NCBI GenBank assembly: GCA_030666885.1
Contig: DAOUWY010000003.1
Location: forward strand, 1-24,865
Direction of reading: 5' to 3'
Origin: Methanosarcinales archaeon
GTDB taxonomy: Archaea; Halobacteriota; Methanosarcinia; Methanosarcinales; Methanocomedenaceae
Length of the DNA: 24,865 nt
In this document: positions 19,073-24,865 of the stretch, in pieces
How the letters are laid out: every line of letters starts with the position of its first letter
Position numbering within the stretch: position 1 is the stretch's first letter
Notes under the pieces: model-generated
What the model was told of the DNA's origin: nothing
What the model saw: the letters and a program-made list of their open reading frames with translations, nothing else
Databases searched by the model: none
Made by a program: the position numbers and the translations under genes

Positions 19073-19659
19073 GGTGGAGGTACGTCCGAGAAGCGGCATT
19101 GTTGTCGAAGAGAACGGTGTGTTTATCGGCAATTATGTTTGCCTGAATCCGGTTAAGGATCTGCAGATGTATCCGGTTACATATTGCAAAAAAAATGCAA
19201 GAGCAACTTCCCAGAGTATTATCTATGCATCAAAAGATTCAAAGATCGATATTGGCTCAAAAATGGTGCTGGAAGGTGAGAACAGCAAGGCGGAGGTCAT
19301 TTCACGCACGGTTGCAGCAGACCAGGCTGATGTTACGGCCCGTGGTCTTCTTACCGGGTCTGCGCAAAATGTGAAGGCTCATCTTGAATGCACTGGCTTG
19401 ATGCTCTCTGATACTGCCCGGATATATTCTGTTCCTGAACTTGAGGCGACCGTTAAGGATGCTGAACTCTCGCACGAAGCAGCGGTCGGGCGCATATCAG
19501 AGGAAGAGATTGCATACCTTACAGCACGGGGTCTTATCAGAAGAGGAAGCTGCGGGTGCGATCGTACGCGGATTTTTAAATGTGGATATTAAAGGATTAC
19601 CGACAGCTCTTGGTGCGCAGGTACGCCGGATGATCAGGATGAGCGCTGAGACGCTTTAA
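19071..19659 (+). pseudogene. Truncated, frameshifted SufB/SufD-family C-terminal fragment
   Basis: From about 19,071 the frame reads the C-terminal half of a SufB/SufD protein: VRPRSGIVVEENGVFIGNY, then CLNPVKDLQMYPVTYC, and later LECTGLMLSD and SHEAAVGRISEEEIAYLTAR. The N-terminal roughly 60% is absent. Sequence abuts the gene 5 stop with no spacer, so this is a recombination junction and not a start. At about 19,535-19,540 (GGTCTTATCAG) the frame shifts: one extra base changes the expected GLSEEEAAG into a short tail ending at 19,592. The other frame then continues with SEEEAAGAIVRGFLNVDIKG to the TAA at 19,657-19,659. Its last 80 bases duplicate bases 1-80 of the window. No start codon with a ribosome site is convincing, so it is a pseudogene left by duplication or integration. 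Confidence 0.85.
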
Positions 19660-19663
19660 GTGA
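19579..19663 (+). repeat. Direct repeat, right copy (suf 3' end)
   Basis: This is the partner of the repeat at 1-85: identical over 80 bases, with a change in the stop codon and divergence after GTGA. Downstream, ATAGAACAAT recurs at 19,674-19,683 and at 156-165, hinting that a little of the 3' flank may also be shared. Confidence 0.9.
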
Positions 19664-19687
19664 GATCACTAAAATAGAACAATCAAA

Positions 19688-19858
19688 TCAACCACAGAGA
19701 AGCGGGTTGTATTCCTTGAGATCCTTTTCATTTGGTTTATACTGAACTCTCATTAAAGGGTCCAGTACATTCATGCTACCAATTCTCATCTTCTCAGCGA
19801 TCATTGTAGGGGCTTTACCGCTCCATCTATATGACCCATGGGCAGTTCCATCTTTTCC
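19688..19858 (-). pseudogene. C-terminal fragment of a flavodoxin gene
   Basis: The minus strand reads GKDGTAHGSY...WSGKAPTMIAEKMRIG, then VQYKPNEKDLKEYN, and stops. This is a close in-frame match to residues about 84-135 of the flavodoxin encoded at 20,752-21,183. Upstream of the Gly-Lys-Asp the match ends at a stop codon, and the C-terminus is altered and shortened. A loop glycine of the intact protein (SYGWSG) is arginine here. It is a partial duplicate with no start and is not expected to be functional. It sits right beside the broken suf copy. Confidence 0.8.
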
Positions 19859-19862
19859 TTAT

Positions 19863-20002
19863 TTCAAGCATAGGATGGAAAAGTTGACTGATGAAGAGCT
19901 GGAATCTCTGTTGGATCAGGCTATTGAGGCAAAGGAAAATATCAAAGGTCTGCCTGAGGAAGACATGTATGCATTCATAGAAGTCGATGCATACCAAAAA
20001 TA
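19863..20002 (+). pseudogene. Plus-strand ORF remnant of unknown origin
   Basis: About 45 codons read plausibly as protein, MEKLTDEELESLLDQAIE then NIKGLPEEDMYAFIEVDAYQ, from an ATG at 19,875 with no ribosome site. The frame then runs on antisense through the 3' end of afpA (to 20,189), where it is meaningless. Acidic helical content is all that can be said; I do not recognise the family. It is probably the interrupted piece of a gene cut off by rearrangement at the afpA end. Confidence 0.35.
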
Positions 20003-20566
20003 TCAATTATCTCCTTTTGTCTCCGGATCATGCCTCTTTACAACATTCTCAATCTCATTGATCTGCTCAAGCACAGTAACACCCTGCATCTGTTTTAATC
20101 GATTTGCATTCTCAATATCCACATCCCTCATATACAAAGTCAATTCATTACCATCCGGAAGAATTGTCGAGATACTTCCTTCATATTGATCAGCAGGATA
20201 CAAATATATAGGTAATCTTGCTTTTGCTGCCTGGGATACAGCATTTGTCAGCAGAGAGTCTGCAATTCCATATGCGATCTTTGCTGTGGTATTTGCACTC
20301 ATAGGGCACAGAAGGAACAGATCGAACTTACCCATCTGCATCTCCCCTGCAATGAATGGAGAATTGGCTCCAACCTCAACCTTTGGTTTTGGAAACATCT
20401 TATTCAGATCCTGCCACAACTTGTACCATTTCATCACAAGTTCCCCATTCTTTGAGAGATATACCTTAACATCCAGATCATATCGATCAGAGAGATCCTT
20501 CATGATCGCAAAGGTCTCTTCTATCTGATCGCCACATCCTGTGATTCCCCATGCGATCCTTAGCAT
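20003..20566 (-). CDS. afpA: Archaeoflavoprotein AfpA family (FMN-binding)
   Basis: The protein has 187 aa. The start is the ATG at 20,566 (LRIAWGITGCGDQIEE), preceded by the strong ribosome site AAGAGGT; an upstream in-frame start would add 11 residues that cover this site. The N-terminal WGITGCG loop and the central CPMSANTTAKIAYGIAD motif are typical of the flavoprotein/AfpA fold (TIGR02699 type, known from Archaeoglobus), in which FMN is bound and reduced, with ferredoxin as a likely donor. Length fits the family. It lies at the end of a minus-strand cluster of flavodoxins, rubrerythrin and superoxide reductase, so a role in electron supply to oxygen defence is reasonable. A related family includes archaeal dihydromethanopterin reductase, but the extra Fe-S domain of that enzyme is not seen here. 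A 185-bp gap with a gene remnant separates it from the flavodoxin upstream. Confidence 0.85.
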   Translation of the reverse strand: MLRIAWGITGCGDQIEETFAIMKDLSDRYDLDVKVYLSKNGELVMKWYKLWQDLNKMFPKPKVEVGANSPFIAGEMQMGKFDLFLLCPMSANTTAKIAYGIADSLLTNAVSQAAKARLPIYLYPADQYEGSISTILPDGNELTLYMRDVDIENANRLKQMQGVTVLEQINEIENVVKRHDPETKGDN

Positions 20567-20570
20567 TTTA

Positions 20571-20742
20571 TTACCTCTTAACCATCTCTGCAACTGCAAT
20601 TAAACGATCAATCGTCCGGTGCATGCTCCTGATACCATCAGCACCCTCGCTAATCATATAGAAATACACAATCGAGTGCTTCACGTACTACATAATCAGT
20701 GGATGCACATTTAGGGCTTTCGGAGATGCCCGGTACTATGAT
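20571..20742 (-). pseudogene. Frameshifted remnant of the gene upstream of afpA
   Basis: Two overlapping minus-strand frames look like one broken coding sequence. The first (20,742-20,650) reads IIVPGISESPKCASTDYVV then REALDCV and stops at TAG. The second (20,657-20,571) reads MISEGADGIRSMHRT then IDRLIAVAEMVKR and stops at a TAA six bases before the afpA ribosome-site spacer. The frames differ by one base. The second part could be translated alone as a 28-aa peptide coupled to afpA, but no ribosome site is clear. The family is not recognised. Confidence 0.4.
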
Positions 20743-20751
20743 TCATATTAT

Positions 20752-21183
20752 TTAATTTTTGATCTTTTCTGCCAGATCCTTACCAAGTCGGTTACATTCC
20801 TTGAGATCCTTTTCATTTGGCCTATACTGGACTCTCAGTACAGGATCCAGTAGATTCATGCCACCAATTCGCATCTTCTCAGCGATCATTGTAGGGGCTT
20901 CACCACTCCATCCATACGAGCCAAAGGCAGCTCCGTCTTTTCCATTTGCTACAGCCTTTAACAGCTTATCTACAAATTTTTCTATAGGTGGAAGCATGGT
21001 ATAATGAAAAGTAGAAGATCCAATAGCTATGGCATCGGCAGCCGCAGCCTCTTCAGGTTTCCAATCATAGAAACTTTTTATCTCTACATCCACATTCCTT
21101 GACCTGGCACCATCTGCTATGGCATCAGCCATTAACTTAGTATTGCCTGTTGTACTTAGATATACTACTGCAAGTTTTGGCAT
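20752..21183 (-). CDS. Flavodoxin family protein
   Basis: The protein has 143 aa. The ATG at 21,183 (PKLAVVYLSTTGNTK) is preceded by AAGAGGTGA; an in-frame GTG three codons upstream overlaps that site and is not used. The phosphate-binding loop STTGNTK is at residues 9-15, and the FMN-loop segments are IGSSTFHYTM and FGSYGWSGEA. Both belong to the short-chain flavodoxin / FprA C-terminal domain type found in anaerobes. It carries electrons as reduced FMN in the cytoplasm. It lies 23 bp downstream of a second flavodoxin and is followed by afpA after a gap containing a remnant. A partial duplicate of its 3' half sits at 19,688-19,858. Its specific partner is not evident; rubrerythrin, superoxide reductase or AfpA are candidates by position. 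Confidence 0.85.
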   Translation of the reverse strand: MPKLAVVYLSTTGNTKLMADAIADGARSRNVDVEIKSFYDWKPEEAAAADAIAIGSSTFHYTMLPPIEKFVDKLLKAVANGKDGAAFGSYGWSGEAPTMIAEKMRIGGMNLLDPVLRVQYRPNEKDLKECNRLGKDLAEKIKN

Positions 21184-21206
21184 ATTGTTCACCTCTTATC
21201 CGGAAT

Positions 21207-21638
21207 TTATTTATTGATCTTATCTGCAATTTGATTTCCCAATTTCTTACATTCTTCAATACCATCACTGGAAGGCTGGCGTTTAATTCTCAGGTTGGGC
21301 TTAATAACATCCATCTCATACCCTTCCAGCATTTTACTTATGACATTAGCTGCTTCTCCGCTCCAGCCGTATGATCCGAACGCAGCCACCACCTTCCCTT
21401 TAAGGGGCTGGTCTGCCATTGCCTTCACATAATTGATAACACTGGGCATGGCTGCTCCCCTGTATGTGGCAGAACCTATAGCTATAGCATCTGCATTTTC
21501 AATATCATCCGGAGTAGCCGTTTCCACTTTTTTTATGGTTACATCCATCCCTGCACCCTGTGCCCCTTCTTCAATAGCCATTGCCATCCTGCCGGTATTA
21601 CCGGTGCCGGTTCCGTATATTATTGTCAGTTCAGGCAT
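21207..21638 (-). CDS. Flavodoxin family protein
   Basis: The protein has 143 aa and starts at the ATG at 21,638 after a TGAGGT ribosome site, 10 bp from the rubrerythrin stop. The P-loop is GTGTGNTGR near residues 9-17, with later FMN contacts in IGSATYRGAAMP and FGSYGWSGEA. It is similar in length and layout to the flavodoxin at 20,752-21,183 but clearly diverged, so the pair is an older duplication or two separate acquisitions. The likely role is low-potential electron transfer to oxygen-detoxifying proteins of the same operon. It could equally resemble the flavodoxin domain of A-type flavoproteins, but no metallo-beta-lactamase domain is attached. Confidence 0.85.
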   Translation of the reverse strand: MPELTIIYGTGTGNTGRMAMAIEEGAQGAGMDVTIKKVETATPDDIENADAIAIGSATYRGAAMPSVINYVKAMADQPLKGKVVAAFGSYGWSGEAANVISKMLEGYEMDVIKPNLRIKRQPSSDGIEECKKLGNQIADKINK

Positions 21639-21648
21639 GTACTATACC

Positions 21649-22143
21649 TCAGTCGATCTTCTTGAACATTTCTTTCGGTGCATTACAGATGGGACACCTA
21701 TCGGGTGGATTGTTCTTTACTGTATTACCGCATATCTGGCAAACATAATATTCAACGTCCTTGTTCTTTCCGAGATTATCCAAAGCTTCATTATAGAGAC
21801 CGGAATGGATCTCTTCAACTGCATTAGCCACATCAAAACTTACGATTACTGCATCTGATGCCTTTTCTTCTTTTGCCGCTTTAATAAAGTCAGGATACAT
21901 CTTCTGGAACTCTTCATCCTCACCATCAATCGCTGTTTTCAGGTTATCGGCAGTACTGCCTATTGCACCCATTACCCGCAGGTGGTTCATTGCATGGACA
22001 GTCTCGGCATCTGCAACTGCCCTGAACAGTTTTGCCACTTGAGAATATCCTTCCTGCTCAGCTTTTTCTGCAAAAGCAAGGTATTTTCTATTAGCCTGTG
22101 ATTCTCCTGCAAAAGCTTCTTTTAAGTTATTTTGTGTTGTCAT
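21649..22143 (-). CDS. Rubrerythrin
   Basis: The protein has 164 aa and starts at the ATG at 22,143 after AGGT. The diiron four-helix domain shows E14, E47-x-x-H50 and E110-x-x-H113. The C-terminal rubredoxin-like domain has C135-x-x-C138 and C150-x-x-C153 (CQICG, CPICN). Both halves are complete, as in classical rubrerythrin, which reduces hydrogen peroxide to water in the cytoplasm using electrons from rubredoxin- or flavodoxin-type donors. It is the second gene of the operon, 19 bp after superoxide reductase, whose product peroxide it would remove, and 10 bp before a flavodoxin gene. Confidence 0.95.
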   Translation of the reverse strand: MTTQNNLKEAFAGESQANRKYLAFAEKAEQEGYSQVAKLFRAVADAETVHAMNHLRVMGAIGSTADNLKTAIDGEDEEFQKMYPDFIKAAKEEKASDAVIVSFDVANAVEEIHSGLYNEALDNLGKNKDVEYYVCQICGNTVKNNPPDRCPICNAPKEMFKKID

Positions 22144-22162
22144 GTGATCTACCTAAACCTAA

Positions 22163-22510
22163 CTATAACTCTACACAGTTTTGCCATACGCCGTGGACAT
22201 TACAATAAGAAAGTGCACAGAAAGACTTGAATTCTTCAACAGGTACCTGGAACCTGACATTCGGATTTGTTAATGCAGGTGCAAATTCTGCTCTGCCAAG
22301 ATCAACTACCTGTCCATCCTGCTTCACTCCGTATAGTTCTATCCATGCGATGTGATGCTCTATTGTATTTGGATGCGGCACTTCCTTACCTACAAATACC
22401 CGCACAACATCTACATCGCTTTTTCCGCGTCCTTTGCCTACCTCAATAACAGGGAGGTGTTTCTCCTTACCTTCAGCTTCGATATCTTTTAGTATTTCTC
22501 CAAATTTCAT
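22163..22510 (-). CDS. Superoxide reductase (neelaredoxin / class II type)
   Basis: The protein has 115 aa, the length of one-iron superoxide reductases that lack the N-terminal desulforedoxin domain. The E16-K17-H18 motif, H46 and H52 (HPNTIEHHIAW), and C103/H106 (YCNVHG) supply the expected four His and one Cys ligands of the square-pyramidal Fe centre. E16 and K17 match the catalytic loop. It reduces superoxide to hydrogen peroxide without making oxygen. The ATG at 22,510 follows GGTGG, and a TATA box lies about 45 bp upstream. As first gene of the minus-strand operon it fits an oxygen-defence role for the cluster. Confidence 0.95.
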   Translation of the reverse strand: MKFGEILKDIEAEGKEKHLPVIEVGKGRGKSDVDVVRVFVGKEVPHPNTIEHHIAWIELYGVKQDGQVVDLGRAEFAPALTNPNVRFQVPVEEFKSFCALSYCNVHGVWQNCVEL

Positions 22511-22550
22511 ATTTCCACCTTATTCTAATTATTAATCAATATAGACTATT

Positions 22551-22564
22551 CCATATAATATAAG
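22551..22564 (-). promoter_or_regulatory. Archaeal TATA box of the superoxide reductase operon
   Basis: On the minus strand CTTATATTATATGG matches an archaeal TATA box and is preceded by A-rich sequence (ATAAAA) that could be the BRE. The start of transcription would fall near 22,530, giving a leader of about 20 bases that contains the GGTGG ribosome site. Confidence 0.55.
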
Positions 22565-22716
22565 TTTTATTATCTCCTATGTACAGTACCGCTAGGTATT
22601 GATAATCCGAATATCGTCTTGCCCCCATGCGCCAAGCATATATTACTATTAATTCTCCTGCCGATATATTTCTATTTTGGTTAAAGGTTGAGTTTCCTGA
22701 CCATTTTTGAAATAAT

Positions 22717-22729
22717 TGTGATTATCACA
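22717..22729. promoter_or_regulatory. Perfect TGTGAT-N-ATCACA palindrome
   Basis: TGTGAT, one base and ATCACA form a perfect inverted repeat about 150 bp upstream of the superoxide reductase TATA box and just after the stop of a gene remnant. It resembles CRP/FNR-type half-site symmetry but is far from the promoter. It is offered as an operator candidate only. Confidence 0.25.
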
Positions 22730-22734
22730 GGCGT

Positions 22735-22905
22735 TCAGGTCCTGTCCCCAACCAGGTTTTCCACCAGGCTGCTCTCAACCGTTACTGATTTCTTACTGCC
22801 GATAAGCAGCAGTGAATCAATGTAGCATATATCCTCGATATCGAGGCTGGAAAGCACATCCTTTACATCTTGTATTGCATCTGGTTCCTGTGTGGGTCCT
22901 GAATA
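22735..22905 (-). pseudogene. Gene remnant (C-terminal piece), family not recognised
   Basis: Fifty-six codons on the minus strand read as plausible protein (PDAIQDVKDVLSSLDIED, then YIDSLLLIGSKKSVTVESS) and end in a TGA. The frame is closed upstream by a TGA at 22,906-22,908, and there is no start codon with a ribosome site. The codon pattern and amphipathic content suggest the end of a once longer gene. The rest of the gap 22,565-22,975 shows only the palindrome next to its stop. Confidence 0.35.
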
Positions 22906-22975
22906 TCAGTCAAACTCCTTAACCTATGACTAATACCCCATAATCCTACTCGCAATACCATCATTCATCCCAAAC

Positions 22976-22987
22976 AACTATTTAAAC
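22976..22987 (+). promoter_or_regulatory. TATA-like element for the first toxin-antitoxin pair
   Basis: AACTATTTAAAC lies about 25 bases before the ATG at 23,010. With no ribosome site between them, the transcript is probably leaderless, as is common in archaea. Confidence 0.4.
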
Positions 22988-23009
22988 ACTAAAAATAAAA
23001 ATAAGACTC

Positions 23010-23231
23010 ATGGCAAATGGCGCAATAATCGAGAAAATAGCATCTATAGATGAACAGATACATGATCTGAGAAAGATGGTTCTCGAAAGCGACGGTGGTG
23101 TAAAGGAAGATGAGGTGAAATTGGCAGCAAGAGCATGGCTTACTGAAGCAAAAAAGCTCGAAACAAAATGGCCACAGACAGCCCCGCCTGTCCTGGAGAT
23201 GATCAAAAGGGACCGGAGACATGATGAATAA
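23010..23231 (+). CDS. Putative antitoxin of a VapBC-like pair
   Basis: The protein has 73 aa, is mostly helical and charged (IIEKIASIDEQIHDLRKMV, then EVKLAARAWLTEAKKLE), with no DNA-binding motif I can name. Its last codons overlap the start of a PIN-domain reading frame (ATG at 23,224), the usual arrangement in which a small antitoxin precedes and is co-translated with its toxin. The start is an ATG about 25 bases after a TATA-like element and lacks a ribosome site, consistent with a leaderless message. The role is inferred from context. Confidence 0.6.
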   Translation: MANGAIIEKIASIDEQIHDLRKMVLESDGGVKEDEVKLAARAWLTEAKKLETKWPQTAPPVLEMIKRDRRHDE

Positions 23232-23653
23232 AACCGATTTGCATTGATGCAAATGTTTTTATCGCCTCAACAAAAGGGGACGAAACATATTCTTCTGATT
23301 GCAGACGGGTAATACAGGCAGTAGCTGATGGTAAATTCTATCTCATTGAGCCTACGATTTGCCTGACAGAGGTCATACGAAACATTTCAAGATATTTAGG
23401 GATGGAGGCAGGAAAGACCCAGGAGAATAACCTCTTGCGCATGGTATCCATATGGGAATTATGTGACGACCATTTCTGCACCAGCGCAGGTTATACGGGG
23501 GCGCTGTACGGCACTTATTCATTGGACTCAATTTATCTTGAAACCGCACTAAAGCATCATGCAGTCTTTGTAACAATGGATGATAAAGATTTTTTGCAAA
23601 AAATAAAAGGACGGGTTGGAATAGAAGTATATCACCCAAAAGATTTCTCGTAG
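23224..23653 (+). pseudogene. PIN-domain ribonuclease toxin (VapC-like), frameshifted at codon 3
   Basis: From about 23,234 one frame reads a full PIN domain: PICIDANVFIAS with the first catalytic Asp, LTEVIRN with the Glu, YSLDSIYLETAL with the next Asp, and FVTMDDKDFLQK with the last acidic residues, ending in HPKDFS at 23,653. PIN proteins of this type cut RNA with a Mg-dependent acidic triad or tetrad. The natural start is the ATG at 23,224, which overlaps the antitoxin end, but it is one base out of frame: ATGAATAAAACCG would read M-N-K-P if the A-run had three instead of four A. The next in-frame ATG (23,402) would remove the active-site Asp. It is therefore either a real inactivating insertion, a sequencing slip in the A-run, or slippage-dependent expression. 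Confidence 0.75.
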
Positions 23654-23811
23654 TGCTTGAAAGAGAAGAGGGGAACTACTTATTTTACATCTTCATCAAT
23701 AATTCGGTATGTCAAAAAAATTGGGACATGACAGGTACTTAGTATTGTTAGTTATGGATTACATGGTGTTTGCTCCGAAAACAGGTGGCATATTTTCATA
23801 CTCATGGGTGA

Positions 23812-23904
23812 CGTGGAGGGTCATGGATGCTTTCTCAAAAGATACAGGCGGCCGTGGAGTTCGTGGAGCAGGGCGGGAAGCGGGCGGTTGTGTGCAGGCC
23901 CCGT
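23812..23904 (+). pseudogene. Short fragment resembling the carbamate kinase C-terminus
   Basis: About 30 codons read MLSQKIQAAVEFVEQGGKRA then VV, close to the conserved GSMxPKxxAAxxFVExGGKRA helix of carbamate kinase and related amino-acid kinases. The frame is closed by a TGA at 23,809 and the text after Val-Val no longer fits. The remainder of 23,654-24,094 holds no gene I can support; a frame open from 23,709 to 24,131 has unconvincing protein sequence. Confidence 0.35.
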
Positions 23905-24094
23905 ATATTTGTGCATGGTTTACCTACTACAAAAATAATTGTAATAAAATCACTGGGAAATGTGACAGTGTCATACCACTGTTTAGGTGGTTCGACTTAC
24001 GCCCACTAAAAATTGCTCTGCAACATCGCATACAAAAAACTTCAACCGAAATCGTTATCCCACATCATGAAAACATTACTTGTATGAGAACAGT

Positions 24095-24100
24095 AGGTGA
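24095..24100 (+). promoter_or_regulatory. Ribosome binding site deciding the start of the second antitoxin-like gene
   Basis: AGGTGA ends 5 bases before the ATG at 24,106 and overlaps an upstream in-frame GTG (24,097). This supports the ATG as the true start. Confidence 0.6.
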
Positions 24101-24105
24101 TAGCA

Positions 24106-24402
24106 ATGGATTTACAGGAAATCATGGCTGATATCCACGCGATCAATGAAGATTTAGAAGCATACGAACGTAAGTATGGAGTACTTTCGGAGACGTTCTA
24201 CGAATCGTACATAAGTGGCGAAGAGCCAAAAGATGATGTGTGGGTGCTGGATTGGGCTGATTGGGCCGGGGCATACAAACTTTTGCTCCGCCGCCGGGAA
24301 CAATATCGCCATACCATCCAGGTCTTACGAGAAGAATCACAAACACTAATCGATATCATTGAAAGAACGGTCCGTCATGAATCCATTTCAGTCGCTCAGT
24401 GA
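24106..24402 (+). CDS. Putative antitoxin partner of a TumE-like toxin
   Basis: The protein has 98 aa and starts at the ATG at 24,106 behind AGGTGA. It is predicted to be almost entirely helical with coiled-coil character (MADIHAINEDLEAYERKYGV near the N-terminus, LLRRREQYRHTIQVLREE near the C-terminus) and carries a Trp-rich acidic stretch (DVWVLDWADWAG). The 3' end overlaps the next gene by 26 bp, which suggests co-translation and a toxin-antitoxin pair. I do not recognise a DNA-binding domain. The antitoxin role is inferred from size and position only. Confidence 0.6.
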   Translation: MDLQEIMADIHAINEDLEAYERKYGVLSETFYESYISGEEPKDDVWVLDWADWAGAYKLLLRRREQYRHTIQVLREESQTLIDIIERTVRHESISVAQ

Positions 24403-24799
24403 CTACGAAGAATTTGTTTACACCCTTATGCAACAATTCCCTGCTGTTCTAGGGTCTACCTTAATCGTTGTGTGGCGGGGTAAACGAATGGCCACATTAC
24501 AAGGTGAGATCACTTTTTTGCAAGGGTATCGGATTACCCTCAAAGAACGCCTGTCGTTTGACGAAGGATCAGTTATGATTGAAGATTATGGATATGAGTT
24601 GTGGTGTAAGGAAATAAAAATATCCTGGTATGACTCACAGCCACATCCTGACGACCCTGCCCTTGCAAGTACCTATCCTCACCACCAGCACATACCACCT
24701 GACATTAAACATCACCGAATCCCTGCATACAATATGAGCTTCAATCAACCAAATTTGCCAGCTCTTATTCAAGAGATCGAAAAGTTGCTAAATAGCTAA
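24377..24799 (+). CDS. TumE/DUF6516-family putative toxin
   Basis: The protein has 140 aa. The ATG at 24,377 (NPFQSLSDYEEFVYTLMQQF) is preferred to an in-frame TTG six codons earlier. The first helix is followed by a beta segment GEITFLQGYRITLKERL, then YGYELW and ISWYDSQPHPDDP. The order helix, LxFxxGxxLxxxE, YxYE/W, YDxxPHP is what I recall for DUF6516 proteins, annotated as TumE-type toxins of type II toxin-antitoxin systems. Length is usual for the family. The overlapping upstream small helical gene would be the antitoxin. The mechanism of these toxins is not settled, and the function here is inferred from motif and context. Confidence 0.7.
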   Translation: MNPFQSLSDYEEFVYTLMQQFPAVLGSTLIVVWRGKRMATLQGEITFLQGYRITLKERLSFDEGSVMIEDYGYELWCKEIKISWYDSQPHPDDPALASTYPHHQHIPPDIKHHRIPAYNMSFNQPNLPALIQEIEKLLNS

Positions 24800-24865
24800 C
24801 CATTTTTCTTTTGACACTTTCGCAGATGTAGCGCAGTGGGAGACCATGCGCACAGGACTATAGAA

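Noticed and set aside
23709..24131. A 140-codon plus-strand frame between the two toxin-antitoxin pairs
   Set aside because: The protein text is erratic (many Cys, Trp, Gly runs), it overlaps the start of the next gene, and a different frame inside it matches a kinase fragment.
24826..24865. A tRNA-like D-arm (GTAGCGCAGTGGGAGA) at the window end
   Set aside because: The D-loop spacing to the closing GCGC is too long, no anticodon arm can be fixed, and the window ends before a full cloverleaf could form.
1..24865. CRISPR array, rRNA or complete transposase gene
   Set aside because: No regularly spaced repeats, no rRNA sequence and no transposase or integrase frame were seen on either strand.

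Overview
The window looks like a chromosomal stretch of an anaerobic euryarchaeon, most likely a methanogen- or ANME-type member of the Methanosarcinales/Methanomicrobia. The reasons are archaeal TATA-box promoters with very short leaders, an archaeoflavoprotein AfpA gene, a superoxide reductase/rubrerythrin/flavodoxin oxygen-defence operon, a SufB/SufD-family gene of archaeal type, and archaeal-style toxin-antitoxin pairs. The lineage is an inference; no rRNA or methanogenesis gene is present to fix it.

Region 1 (1-19,659) is the striking part. Bases 1-81 are the 3' end of a sufB/sufD-family gene. The same 3' end, in a longer but 5'-truncated and frameshifted copy, recurs at 19,071-19,659. 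Between the two copies lies one 18.5-kb rightward operon of five very large genes (1791, 652, 1214, 1221 and 1297 aa). They are separated by 1 bp or overlap by 1-4 bp, and one archaeal promoter lies immediately upstream. None of the five has an obvious signal peptide or transmembrane segment. Recognisable pieces are helix-hairpin-helix motifs in protein 1, a split LpxH/calcineurin-like metallophosphoesterase at the C-terminus of protein 3, a DUF6603-like beta-rich core in protein 4, and a fibronectin-III-like domain plus an InlB-B-repeat-like domain in protein 5. From memory, families of this kind co-occur in scattered bacteria as uncharacterised neighbours. I regard this as the candidate undescribed system. 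Base composition changes abruptly at the protein 2/3 boundary and again in the middle of gene 4, so the operon looks like a recombined mosaic.

Region 2 (19,660-20,002 and 20,567-20,751) holds broken gene pieces: an in-frame fragment of the neighbouring flavodoxin gene, a plus-strand ORF remnant of unknown origin, and a frameshifted remnant directly upstream of afpA.

Region 3 (22,564-20,003, minus strand) is a compact redox/oxygen-defence cluster: superoxide reductase, rubrerythrin, two flavodoxins, then AfpA. A good archaeal promoter precedes the first gene. The proteins plausibly form a path in which superoxide is reduced to peroxide, peroxide is reduced by rubrerythrin, and flavodoxins/AfpA shuttle electrons.

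Region 4 (22,565-24,865) contains another gene remnant, a palindromic operator-like site, and two toxin-antitoxin-like pairs on the plus strand. In the first pair the PIN-domain toxin is frameshifted at its third codon in an A-run. The second pair ends in a TumE/DUF6516-like toxin. A short piece resembling the carbamate kinase C-terminus lies between them. The many fragments and TA genes mark the whole window as accessory, recombination-prone DNA.
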